Positions 52,390 through 61,021 of a stretch of 64,000 nt of DNA are shown here, one piece after another (position 1 is the stretch's first letter; every line of letters begins with the position of its first letter). Source of the DNA: Desulfoscipio gibsoniae DSM 7213. Its GTDB lineage: Bacteria > Bacillota > Desulfotomaculia > Desulfotomaculales > Desulfallaceae. Both the position numbers and the translations under genes were made by a program. Below the pieces are notes generated by a model. The model was not told the DNA's origin and did no database searches. It was given only the letters and a program-made list of their open reading frames with translations. The stretch is taken from contig NC_021184.1 in the NCBI RefSeq assembly GCF_000233715.2, forward strand, positions 1,458,501 to 1,522,500, written 5' to 3'.

Positions 52390-53961
52390 TTATCCTCCGT
52401 GGTTTTCGCTCATTATCTTGACGTATTCCGATATATCCCGTATCCTGGGCTTTATCCCTATTTTGACTGAAGCCGTCTCGGTCAGTCCCGTAATTGGGGG
52501 TTGTGAAGTATTCTTTTCTTGGGTCAGGATAGCGTAGTGTTTGACTGCATCCCGAAAATCCACCGCGCTGTTTAGTCGATAACTCACACAAAAATCCAGC
52601 GCTTTATCAATGGCAATCCGGTCTGCAGATTCTAGCGAGGCTTCAATAAGCTTAAGTTGATCACGGATATACCGGGGTTTTTCTTTATGAATTTCTTCCA
52701 AAAAAGCCTGTGCCTTCTGACTATCTAAAAACTTTTCGGCAACTTTTTTCATTAAGGTGTTGATCTTTTGGCTTTTATCCCGTGAGTGATTGTTATTTCT
52801 GACCAGGTTTCCTTTGGTATCCGGTATTTCGAATTTGGCCAGTTCTTTTTCGGTTTCTAAATCAAAAATGATAAGGTGTTTATTCCCGATCTTTGTCACA
52901 CCCACATAGGTGTTGGGACCCTTGTATGTGCCCCGTGGCACGGTATACCGGTTCCCTTGAATAGGAACGGTATTGTCTTTTCTAACCTGATACGTTATAC
53001 TGAGCGTACGAGATTTGGAATTTATTTTTTCTGTGACCAGCTGTAAGTATTTTTTCTCTTTAAAAAATACTTCGGCCGGTATTTTTCTTGTTGTCGCATG
53101 TACTTTGCCATTTCCCCTCCTTTTTAGCCATTTTATGCAGTCTTCGTTCCAGCGGTCTATTCCATGGAATACTCTGTGACTGGCAAAATTATTTTTAACG
53201 AAATCTACCACCTTTTCGACCCGCCCTTTACTTTCAGGATCTGCTTTACGGCACATGTAAACTGAAAACTTCCGCTTTTGCAGATACGAAGCAAATTCTC
53301 TGGTATAAATTAACTCACCGTGGTTTTCACTGACAAGTATAAGGTGATCTTGATCATACACAGCTTCTTGGGGATATCCACCGAAATAGTCAAATGCATT
53401 TTCATGAATCTCTATGATATCTTTTGTATTAAACGGACGGCCCTGCCATTGGCAGTATTTATACCTGGAGTGGGAGAGGACGAAACACATTACGTACAGT
53501 GTAACAATGTTCCCTTCGGTGTTTATGACTTTCTTTTCTCCAAAATCTACTTGCATTTGCTTGCCCGGGGGAGGATCTTCGACTGCTTCATATTGCCTAC
53601 GAACGGGCACTTTGGGTATGTCGTATTCTTCCCTGATTGAACGGACGTAATTTCGTAAGGTGGCTTCGTTAAATGCTATCTTTTGGTATCTTTCTTCCAG
53701 CCAATCGAATATCTGAGCAGCTGTCATATCAGGGTTTTGTTGGATCCAGGTTATGATTTTTTCTCGGTAAATATCCGGTTTTTTCGTTCGTTGTCGCTTA
53801 GATAGCATTTCTTTCTCAAATTCTTTTGCACTCATTTTTAGATATTTTATGACTGTGGGTCTGCTGATTCCGAGCATCTTTGCAATTTTTGTTTTGCTGA
53901 ATCCCTGTTGTTTTAATCGATGAATATCAATATACATTCCCCAACCTTCTTCAGTTTTCAA
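52390..53961 (-). CDS. istA: IS21-family transposase IstA
   Basis: 523 residues. An N-terminal helix-turn-helix (GFSKTKIAKMLGISRPTVIKYL) is followed by an rve-type catalytic core with Asp (MQVDFGEKK), Asp (AVYDQDHLI) and Glu (ESKGRVEKVVDF), then the IS21 C-terminal domain (RYTVPRGTY-type segment). Intact. It binds the multiple terminal repeats and joins ends with help from IstB. Located at the right end of the element with its promoter presumably in the terminal 200 bp. Confidence 0.93.
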   Translation of the reverse strand: MKTEEGWGMYIDIHRLKQQGFSKTKIAKMLGISRPTVIKYLKMSAKEFEKEMLSKRQRTKKPDIYREKIITWIQQNPDMTAAQIFDWLEERYQKIAFNEATLRNYVRSIREEYDIPKVPVRRQYEAVEDPPPGKQMQVDFGEKKVINTEGNIVTLYVMCFVLSHSRYKYCQWQGRPFNTKDIIEIHENAFDYFGGYPQEAVYDQDHLILVSENHGELIYTREFASYLQKRKFSVYMCRKADPESKGRVEKVVDFVKNNFASHRVFHGIDRWNEDCIKWLKRRGNGKVHATTRKIPAEVFFKEKKYLQLVTEKINSKSRTLSITYQVRKDNTVPIQGNRYTVPRGTYKGPNTYVGVTKIGNKHLIIFDLETEKELAKFEIPDTKGNLVRNNNHSRDKSQKINTLMKKVAEKFLDSQKAQAFLEEIHKEKPRYIRDQLKLIEASLESADRIAIDKALDFCVSYRLNSAVDFRDAVKHYAILTQEKNTSQPPITGLTETASVKIGIKPRIRDISEYVKIMSENHGG

Positions 53962-54197
53962 TGATCAATCCCCCTTTTGTTTATCTTTTCAGATTATACA
54001 AAAGGGCTTTTGCTTTTTTGTAGTCTTTTTTTTAATTCTGCCGGATGGCTAAAAGTCCCCTTCAATCTAAAATGAATTTCCAGCTGTTTTATTGCTTTTT
54101 TACATTAATTAGGCGAAAAGTGTAAAATCTTATTTATCGTTTTCTGTCAAATTTATTTTATCATCTACAATTGGCTCGTTTGGATTTGTTTTCGCCT

Positions 54198-55340
54198 TCA
54201 TCGTTCCCCTCCCAATAGCCTTGCCAGTATCTCGAATTTCCACCAAGGGGTATCATTATCCAACTTAAGAGTCTTATCACCATGAAAAAAACCCTTGTTG
54301 GCGTAAACCCGAATCTGTTCTGAAATAGCGGAATCGCCTAGCCAGTTGCTTAATTTCCCTTCCGGCTCATCCGTACTCATAAAAGCCGCTACTGTGAGGC
54401 GACCATCTGATTTGTACAAGGCGTTTTCAATTTCCAGGTCAATATGTGGGTCACCAAAACTGTATCCGCAAATTGCCAGAACCCTTTCCTTTCCTTCGCT
54501 AGGGCAAAGACTTTGACGCATATGGTGAAGCATTTGAGCGAACGGATCACGCTGTGTTTCCTGATATTTTGTCGCGGCGGGGTAAATTAGAATATGATTT
54601 TTGGCGGATTCAGTCTTGATTCCTGAGCGAATACGTCTCGGTAGGGTATCACCTTCTAGCAAACACCAGTCAATAGATCCATGAATTTTGAACACTCGTG
54701 TAACTTTTACGTGAGGCTTAATGTTAAACGTGCTCGGTTCCCACCAACCGGTTGCTGCACCAGAAAAGCCATCGAAATAGTTAACTCGTTCAAGGCCAAG
54801 CGCGTCTTCAATTAATGTGTCATAGTTGAGGATAAAGTAATCGATACCTCTACCAGCCTTACCCGCCTGTAGTGAAGTATGGATTGCTCTGACGAATTGT
54901 TGATGCGTTGTAACATCAACTTCCTTATCACCAATAGCAGATGATACCGCTTGTTTTATTTCATCAAGCGCATTCTGAAGTTCAATTGCGTCTTTCTCTT
55001 GCCCCCCTACGGAGACCTTGGACTGCGTAGCTCCACGCCGCGATCTTCTCTCAGCAATTGATAGGAGATCAACGATCTCACTCATATAGTCTTCGATTGT
55101 AGCGTTTTCTGCTCCAGAAAATAACTCACGAACTTTATCGAGGAGCTTTTTAGTTACCACACCAATCTTGTCATGTCTTAGAACTTCATCTGTGAGTTGG
55201 GGCATTAGCGGAAGCCCGGCCTTCTTGCTGCATCCTGCTCCCAACAAAAACGCTAGATGACTCTGCGAGAGTAAGTCTCTCATGTCTTGAACTATATCCT
55301 TTAATTCAGGCGAAGAGAATAATGTTAGATCGCTACTCAT
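54198..55340 (-). CDS. SIR2-domain NADase of a SIR2-HerA defense system
   Basis: 380 residues. SIR2_2-type domain with the NAD-binding FLLGAGCSKKAGLP (about residue 31), NYDTLIEDA (about 176), catalytic His in FKIHGSIDW (about 217) and GYSFGDPHID near the C-terminus. It has an inserted helical region (about 85-150). It pairs with HerA: its TGA stop overlaps the original ATG of herA (ATGA), showing they were a coupled operon before the IS21 element landed eleven codons into herA. The SIR2 coding sequence itself is intact. Confidence 0.9.
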   Translation of the reverse strand: MSSDLTLFSSPELKDIVQDMRDLLSQSHLAFLLGAGCSKKAGLPLMPQLTDEVLRHDKIGVVTKKLLDKVRELFSGAENATIEDYMSEIVDLLSIAERRSRRGATQSKVSVGGQEKDAIELQNALDEIKQAVSSAIGDKEVDVTTHQQFVRAIHTSLQAGKAGRGIDYFILNYDTLIEDALGLERVNYFDGFSGAATGWWEPSTFNIKPHVKVTRVFKIHGSIDWCLLEGDTLPRRIRSGIKTESAKNHILIYPAATKYQETQRDPFAQMLHHMRQSLCPSEGKERVLAICGYSFGDPHIDLEIENALYKSDGRLTVAAFMSTDEPEGKLSNWLGDSAISEQIRVYANKGFFHGDKTLKLDNDTPWWKFEILARLLGGER

Positions 55341-55802
55341 ATTTTCCTCCCTTCAACTTACGTTTGGTATTTAAAAATTCTTATAAAAGACTCCAAGCCT
55401 GATAATGCATAGGTAAGTTTAAATTACAAAAATTATGTAATAACTTCCACAGGGAATGGCCTTTTCCTTTCTTTGATGTAAAATTTACCACATTATTGTC
55501 ATGTTAATAGCGTTTCGATGTAATAAGAAAATCTAGAATTAAAAGATGTCTTGATACAGGTAGCAGATGATTTACTGACTGAGTATCAAGATGGCCAGGA
55601 GTGGTGGGAGCGCTATCCTGGTTATTAGGGGTTAAAATACAATATCTTTTGTTTTTTGAGTAACGTTTATATCACCACTTCGACTGTGGAAGCCAGTATG
55701 TCAGCCATGATTATCAGCAAGCCTTGAAGGATTACCAAAAATGTTATAAGCATGAGCCGCAAAGGTAAATGTTATGGAGACGCCTGATGCTAATTGGTTT
55801 AA
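55341..55802. other. Gene-poor stretch upstream of the SIR2 gene
   Basis: Contains short decayed coding pieces (for example VADDLLTEYQDGQEWWERYPGY near 55560-55629, shown here only as a landmark of 20-odd codons without start) that I cannot place in a family. No gene or structured element supported. Confidence 0.35.
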
Positions 55803-55909
55803 GCAACACAAAATCATTTGTGTTGCATAAATCACCCAAAAGCGGTATAATATACCCACCTTATGCAACATAATTTATTAATTTTATATGATTTTGCAAT
55901 GCAACACAA
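55803..55909 (+). promoter_or_regulatory. Promoter and palindromic sites of the tyrosine recombinase
   Basis: A 24-bp palindrome (arms GCAACACAAA/TTTGTGTTGC at 55803-55812 and 55817-55826) overlaps the -35 box TTGCAT (55823-55828) of a promoter whose -10 TATAAT is at 55846-55851 with a 17-base spacer. Two more TGCAACA copies lie at 55864-55870 and 55900-55906. This is the layout of an autoregulated integrase promoter or of an attachment site with recombinase-binding repeats. Confidence 0.65.
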
Positions 55910-55942
55910 TTATTTAAGCGACTAATTGGATGGTGAATTCGT

Positions 55943-56806
55943 TTGGATAAGCTAAAAGGCTTTGCCAAATATTTGCAAGAGCAGGGTAAAAGTCAAAATA
56001 CAATAAATGGATATGTTTTAGATATGCGGCAATATCTAAAGTGGTTCGCGGAATCGTTTGGCAAAGAATGTAGCGAGTTGTACCGTCAAAATGTTTTGGA
56101 GTATAAAAGTTTCCTATTAAATATACGAAATCAGAACGCTAAAACCATTAACCATAAACTCAGTAGTCTTTCAAAATATAACCAATATCTTATTGCTAAA
56201 AATATTCAGCAGAGTTTAGTAATAACTAAAGACGATATGGTCAGTGTGCAGCTAGAGTATGCATCACCAACAAAAGTAGCTGAAATTGATGTGCGGAGAT
56301 TCATTCAAACCATTTTGGAAGCTAAAAATAAGAGGGACTATGCTATTGTGGTACTTCTGGCCTATGCAGGTCTACGTATATCCGAGGCCCTCGCGGTCAA
56401 GATGGCTGATCTGAATTTGCGGTTTGGGGAACTGCTCATTAAAAATGGCAAAGGGGAAAAGCAGAGGACTGTTATTTTAAACAGTAAAATTATAAATGCT
56501 GTTAAGGAATATCTCAATGAACGTGATAATTATAAAACTGCTGTCTATTCATCCTATTTGTTTGTTAGTAAAAAGCGAGGTCAGCTTGACCGGACAGTGG
56601 TAAATAGGATATTTAAAAAACACAATTTGGGTCAAAATGAAATTACGCCTCACCAGTTGCGTCACTTTTTCTGTACCAATGCGATTGAGAAGGGCTTTTC
56701 CATCCATGAGTTAACCAGCCAGGTCGGCCATTCTTCTGTTAACACTACCTTACTATATACAAATCCTGATAAATTAAAATTGAAGAACAAAATGGAGTTA
56801 CTATGA
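55943..56806 (+). CDS. Tyrosine recombinase, XerC/D-like integrase
   Basis: 287 residues. Core-binding domain (about 1-95) and catalytic domain with Arg I (GLRISEALAV), Lys (NGKGEKQRTV), HxxR (TPHQLRHFF), His (VGHSSVNTT) and Tyr (LLYTNP): all catalytic residues are present. TTG start with GGATGGTG upstream. Its ATGA stop overlaps a short frame. It is separate from the recombinases at 29762-31051. It could mobilise a nearby element or resolve dimers. Probably active. Confidence 0.9.
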   Translation: MDKLKGFAKYLQEQGKSQNTINGYVLDMRQYLKWFAESFGKECSELYRQNVLEYKSFLLNIRNQNAKTINHKLSSLSKYNQYLIAKNIQQSLVITKDDMVSVQLEYASPTKVAEIDVRRFIQTILEAKNKRDYAIVVLLAYAGLRISEALAVKMADLNLRFGELLIKNGKGEKQRTVILNSKIINAVKEYLNERDNYKTAVYSSYLFVSKKRGQLDRTVVNRIFKKHNLGQNEITPHQLRHFFCTNAIEKGFSIHELTSQVGHSSVNTTLLYTNPDKLKLKNKMELL

Positions 56807-56946
56807 GAATTACGATTAATCAGGATCTGCTTGGCAATAACGCGTCAAGGAGATAAGAGATGTAGTCGAGCCAAAAAAACCATTGACAATAAGAAAGCTG
56901 AACAAGCAGTTTGGGAGGAAATAAATGCAAAAAAAGGATGATAAAT

Positions 56947-57105
56947 ATGGGTAAATTGCACCATCTCAATGTCGGATGTGCAGATGCAAGTTTAATCAAG
57001 ACATCTTACCAAACCTTTTTAATCGATTGCTATAATGTGTCATTACTAGAATATCGTATAAGTTTGCCCCCTCGTTATTTTAAGTTTATCTCTTTTAGGG
57101 GATAA
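56947..57105 (+). pseudogene. N-terminal remnant of an MBL-fold hydrolase
   Basis: After a Shine-Dalgarno-like AAAAAAGGATG, the ATG at 56947 starts GKLHHLNVGCADASLIKTS then FLIDCYNV. This is the first two strands of ComEC/Rec2-type metallo-beta-lactamase folds (xxHxLNVGxGDSxLI...LIDCG). The homology then stops; the HxHxDH metal motif is absent. 53 codons in all. Confidence 0.5.
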
Positions 57106-57469
57106 GACTCAAATCTCTTTTGAGGGCTAAATAGATTTGACTAACTCGATAAGGTGTCCGGATGTGGCCGAAAAATGCACCATATGCGAGATATCTAATG
57201 GCCTAGTTACACGTGCCATTTTTTACCTAGCCGCTAGCCCTTGCGGGATACCTTGTTGCGGCTTTTATGTATTCAGATGCTATCGAACGCGAGTATATGA
57301 TTATCGGAATAAACTAATGCCTGGAACTTATTACACAAGATTAAATATCCTGTTACAAAAGACCCTGGTCTCCTTCAAATGGGGGCAGAGTCCTATTGGT
57401 GATGGGTGTGTGTTATAATTAGCTCAATATTTTTCGCCCACTCAATACCGGTTTTAAATTAATATTAAA
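57106..57469. other. Gene-free stretch at the island border
   Basis: No gene supported. A fragment near 57155-57190 (AAGGTGTCCGG...) resembles end-proximal sequence of insertion elements but is not decisive. Convergent with the alcohol dehydrogenase gene; no clear terminator hairpin found. Confidence 0.35.
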
Positions 57470-58642
57470 TTACATAGCCGCTTTAAAAATATTCATAATA
57501 TCTTCAACTGTCCCCTGTCGTGGATTGACTAAAACAATTATATCTTTTAATGCATTCTGAGAGAGCTGTTCAATATCGTCCTCCTGTACTCCCATTTCTT
57601 TTAAACCGCTTGGCGTTTCAAGATCAGAAAATAATTTTTTTAATGCAGTCATAATTTTATCAACACATTGAGATTTGCTTCTTGCTTGTATATCCATTGC
57701 TTCAGCTATTTTGAATATCCTTTCTTCAGGTACCGAAACGGCATTAAACTCCAGTACATACGGCAGCAAATTAGCATTATAATTACCATGATAGCCATTA
57801 TAGAATCCGCCTAACTGATGGGACAGCGCATGGACATATCCCAGACCGGCATTATTTAAGGTCATCCCTGCCATCATATTAGCGAACATCATCTTTTCTC
57901 GTGCTTCCATATCATTACCGTTCTCATATGCTCGGGGAAGATATTTCCAAGCAACTTTTAAAGCTTTAAGTGCTAAGGCATCGGTTATGGGAGAAGCTTC
58001 GGTGCATATATAAGATTCAATGGCCTGTGTGATAACGTCGATTCCGGTACCGGCAGTTAATTCTTTGGGCATGGTGATCATAAATAAAGGATCATTAACA
58101 GATATGGAAGGCAACATCATAGGTGATCCGATGGTCATTTTCACTTTTCTGGTATTATCTTTTATGATCGCAAACATTGTTACTTCAGCGCCTGATCCTC
58201 CGGTAGTATTAATGCATATTGTTGGAAGCATAGTTTTGGTGACCTTATTCCATCCTTCGTAGTCTTCGATTGCACCACCGTTAGTAACAACAGTGGCTAT
58301 CGCTTTTGCGCAGTCATGATTTGTTCCGCCGCCAATAGAGATCAGAAAATCATAGTCTCTTTTAAGTATATTCAGTTTATTGGGGAAGTACTTTAATCCG
58401 TCCTCTACAAAAGAAACTGTGGGGTTTGTATGCATAACTCCATCAAATATGTCATATGAAATAAACAAAGCTTTTAAAATTTTCTCTACGTTTTCAACAT
58501 AGCCCAAACTTATCATATTTTTATCAGTAACAATTAATGCTTTGTTGAGTTTCAAGGGCATTAACTCGTTTGGCAGATCTTTTATTGCGCCAACTCCCGC
58601 AAGATTAGTATTTGGCATATAAAAATTATGAGTGTTTTCCAA
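57470..58642 (-). CDS. Iron-type (group III) alcohol dehydrogenase with a changed metal ligand
   Basis: 390 residues, typical for the Fe-ADH family. The NAD-binding GGGTNHDCAKAI and the TTGGSGAEVT segment are present. Of the four metal ligands seen in FucO (D, H, H, H), the Asp (GTGIDVI) and the two later His (YVHALSHQLGG and YHG) are kept. The second ligand, in DALTHAIE-type sequences, is Gln here (DVITQAIES; codon CAG). TTG start, with GGAGGA seven bases upstream. It lies 27 bp behind gerC on the same strand, so it may be expressed with the germination operon. Confidence 0.88.
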   Translation of the reverse strand: MENTHNFYMPNTNLAGVGAIKDLPNELMPLKLNKALIVTDKNMISLGYVENVEKILKALFISYDIFDGVMHTNPTVSFVEDGLKYFPNKLNILKRDYDFLISIGGGTNHDCAKAIATVVTNGGAIEDYEGWNKVTKTMLPTICINTTGGSGAEVTMFAIIKDNTRKVKMTIGSPMMLPSISVNDPLFMITMPKELTAGTGIDVITQAIESYICTEASPITDALALKALKVAWKYLPRAYENGNDMEAREKMMFANMMAGMTLNNAGLGYVHALSHQLGGFYNGYHGNYNANLLPYVLEFNAVSVPEERIFKIAEAMDIQARSKSQCVDKIMTALKKLFSDLETPSGLKEMGVQEDDIEQLSQNALKDIIVLVNPRQGTVEDIMNIFKAAM

Positions 58643-58669
58643 GTTTCATTCCTCCATTTTTATTTTTAC

Positions 58670-59902
58670 CTATTTTAAATTTAATTTTCTAATGTTTGTA
58701 CCTGTATTAATTACTTTTGTATCAACATTTATGTAAACTTGTGTATATGGAAAAACATCATCCCACTTTTTCGCATATTCAGTTTGCCATAATTTCGGAT
58801 TCTTTCTGAACAAAGCAAATCCGAAGCCGAATATATCAGACTTAAATTCTTCCTGACATTTCACTAGTGCAGCCTCGATATCGGAACGTATACTTTCTGA
58901 TAATTTATTTTCTATGAGCTCTACTTCTTCAGGAGATAAAAATTCCGAACCTTTAGTGCTATAATATTTCCTCAAATCAGCAACTATTTTGACATCCACT
59001 TCAAATAACGGCTCATTTTTTTCCATTATAACTTTAATTTTACTTCTTGACTTACTCACATGATAATAAAATATGTTTTTCGTATCAGTTTCGTCTGATG
59101 TTTCAGAGGTTTTGAAAGTATTAATCTTCTTTCCGGTAATCCATCCATAGCCAAGAGTTTCTTGATCATTTAGCCATCCCGCCAATTTATCTCCTTTAAA
59201 AACAGCCATCCCGGCAACTCGATGAGCCCCTTCACGTTCCTCAACAAACCTGGTATTCCCCTGGATGCCACCTTTAGCTTCGGGTTCTGTTTTTTTAGAT
59301 ACCGTAATTACCCTCGGTGCCACAGCTTCTATTCCACCAACAGCCAGCATCTGTGTAAAGTCCAGTATTGAAACTGGAAATGCTGAACCTATGGCCCGTG
59401 ATACAGTGAGCAAATTGTCGATTTCTTCACCGGAGGATGATATGTGAGAAGCGTTAAACGTACTTAATGTATCCTCCGCCTTGCCTGGTGTAACTACAAT
59501 CTGAGCAGTGCTGCGTAGGGAAGGTACGCGATCTGAAAGTTCGATTATGTCCACCATGTTGTATTTGGCTGCATCTTCACCAACAATGACAACTTTTAAA
59601 TAACCAAAAAACACTCTTTTTAAAGTTACTTGCTCTATCTTTGTCAATGCTTCGTACAACGTTTTATCTGTTGCAGAATAGACAGTACCCACCTGAGATC
59701 TGGAATCTCCCTGGGCGCCGCCTTTCCCCTGTTTTGTCGTCGGTAGATACTGCACGGTTACTGTTGTTTCATGGGATTGTTTGTTGAAGTCAATAGCTAA
59801 AGCATAAACCTGGACCAAATCTTCATATTCTTCGTAATCCCAGCATCCTGAAAGGACAAGGGCAAAGAGTAATAAAGCCGGCAAAAGAATTCTTTTCATC
59901 AT
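58670..59902 (-). CDS. gerC: Spore germination lipoprotein GerC
   Basis: 410 residues. A signal peptide ends in the lipobox LSGC with Cys at residue 20, so it is anchored to the outer face of the inner spore membrane. The Ger(x)C domain follows with DYEEYEDLVQVYALAIDF near the N-terminus and the C-terminal domain (about 220-390). It is the C subunit of a GerA-type nutrient receptor. Its ATG overlaps the gerB stop (ATGA). Confidence 0.93.
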   Translation of the reverse strand: MMKRILLPALLLFALVLSGCWDYEEYEDLVQVYALAIDFNKQSHETTVTVQYLPTTKQGKGGAQGDSRSQVGTVYSATDKTLYEALTKIEQVTLKRVFFGYLKVVIVGEDAAKYNMVDIIELSDRVPSLRSTAQIVVTPGKAEDTLSTFNASHISSSGEEIDNLLTVSRAIGSAFPVSILDFTQMLAVGGIEAVAPRVITVSKKTEPEAKGGIQGNTRFVEEREGAHRVAGMAVFKGDKLAGWLNDQETLGYGWITGKKINTFKTSETSDETDTKNIFYYHVSKSRSKIKVIMEKNEPLFEVDVKIVADLRKYYSTKGSEFLSPEEVELIENKLSESIRSDIEAALVKCQEEFKSDIFGFGFALFRKNPKLWQTEYAKKWDDVFPYTQVYINVDTKVINTGTNIRKLNLK

Positions 59903-61008
59903 TTTGTAGCACTTCCAGCCCTTTTATTTGTTATCAGAACGCTAACAGAAGCAAGCAGTAAGGTCAATACGGAAAAGGGCAAGATAATATAACTTGCCAA
60001 AAATACGGCCAGAAAATATGCCTTATTATATGACATTAGCCAGATTGAAGGTATCAATATCATCAGGGCTATGATAATCAACTGTAATAAGGGTTTTTTG
60101 TTAAATATTTTTTTTACAGATGTCCATGCACAATACATGCTCACAGTAATCTTGCCAATGGCAATAATTTGGTAAGTCCCAAAAATGAATATTTCTAAAC
60201 CTTGTAGAAATTTTCCTACCTGGATAAGCTTGGCTGCATTAACTCCCCCAAATGCGATCCGTTTGGCAAGCTCAGGACTCATTATCCCTATAATAATCAT
60301 TATGGCAAAAGAAAAGATAATCGAACTTAATGCTATTCCCTTGACAACCCACATATAATGCTTGCCCGAGTCTGGTATGTTACGCACTATGACCATAAAA
60401 ATCAGCAATACTTCGGCCGCCCCTCCTAACATGAATATGGTTCCCTTGATAAATCCGGTTAATGATGTATTAAAGACAGGAATCACATATTCAATATGAA
60501 ATAATTTAGGAGCAAAGATGAACGCGGCAAAATAATTGACAATACCGAATGCAGCCAGTATCTCAACCAATCTTCCAAAGACCTTGATTTCGCCATATGC
60601 AAACATTACACAAATCAATATTAAAATCAACATAATAATCCAGGGCGGCGTAGCACGCAAAAAGAATGCGTTAATCATTTGCGTAAACATGTTTAAATGT
60701 GCAACAGCAATTGTAATATTTAATAGAATGAATATTACAATAATAGCCATGTTTGGAAATTTACCCAGACCTCTTTCTAATATATCAAAAACCGTGCTTT
60801 GCGGTTGAAACTTCCCTAAGTAAAAAATCCACACCGCAAAAGGTATTACGAATAAAATTCCTAATAAGCCTGCGACCCAAGCAGCTCTATCTGTGTAGTC
60901 ATCAATCCATGTATGAATATATACTATATTTCCTATAGCACCGAGAAAAGACAAAAAGATAACTTGCTCCCTGGTGAGCTGGATATTTTGTGGCATAAAT
61001 TTGATCAC
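59899..61008 (-). CDS. gerB: Spore germination permease-like protein GerB
   Basis: 369 residues with about ten transmembrane helices. Spore permease (GerAB/APC superfamily) that binds germinant in the receptor complex; landmarks are QLTREQVIFLSFLGAIG at the N-terminus and an amphipathic loop LAKRIAFGGVNAAKL. Start within a typical operon spacing of 13 bp after gerA; coupled to gerC by overlapping stop and start. Confidence 0.93.
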   Translation of the reverse strand: MIKFMPQNIQLTREQVIFLSFLGAIGNIVYIHTWIDDYTDRAAWVAGLLGILFVIPFAVWIFYLGKFQPQSTVFDILERGLGKFPNMAIIVIFILLNITIAVAHLNMFTQMINAFFLRATPPWIIMLILILICVMFAYGEIKVFGRLVEILAAFGIVNYFAAFIFAPKLFHIEYVIPVFNTSLTGFIKGTIFMLGGAAEVLLIFMVIVRNIPDSGKHYMWVVKGIALSSIIFSFAIMIIIGIMSPELAKRIAFGGVNAAKLIQVGKFLQGLEIFIFGTYQIIAIGKITVSMYCAWTSVKKIFNKKPLLQLIIIALMILIPSIWLMSYNKAYFLAVFLASYIILPFSVLTLLLASVSVLITNKRAGSATK

Positions 61009-61021
61009 TCTCTTTTTTGGG

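Larger units (their letters stand above)
50108..54169. mobile_element. IS21-family element with cargo, inserted in herA
   Basis: 4062 bp. The ends begin TG and finish CA, and 35 of the outer 50 bases match when the two ends are aligned as inverted repeats (shared blocks CGATAAATAA and TTTTACAC). It is flanked by a 5-bp target duplication ATTGG (50103-50107 and 54170-54174). It carries istA and istB on the minus strand, then a zinc-ribbon gene 18 bp behind istB, and then more than 1 kb without a gene. Typical IS21 elements are about 2-2.5 kb, so roughly 1.5 kb is extra. Removing it with one ATTGG restores herA in frame. Confidence 0.9.

Noticed and set aside
56803-56860. Short frame starting in the recombinase stop (MRITINQDLLG...)
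   Set aside because: Ends after 17 codons; probably the start of a deleted gene, too short to call.
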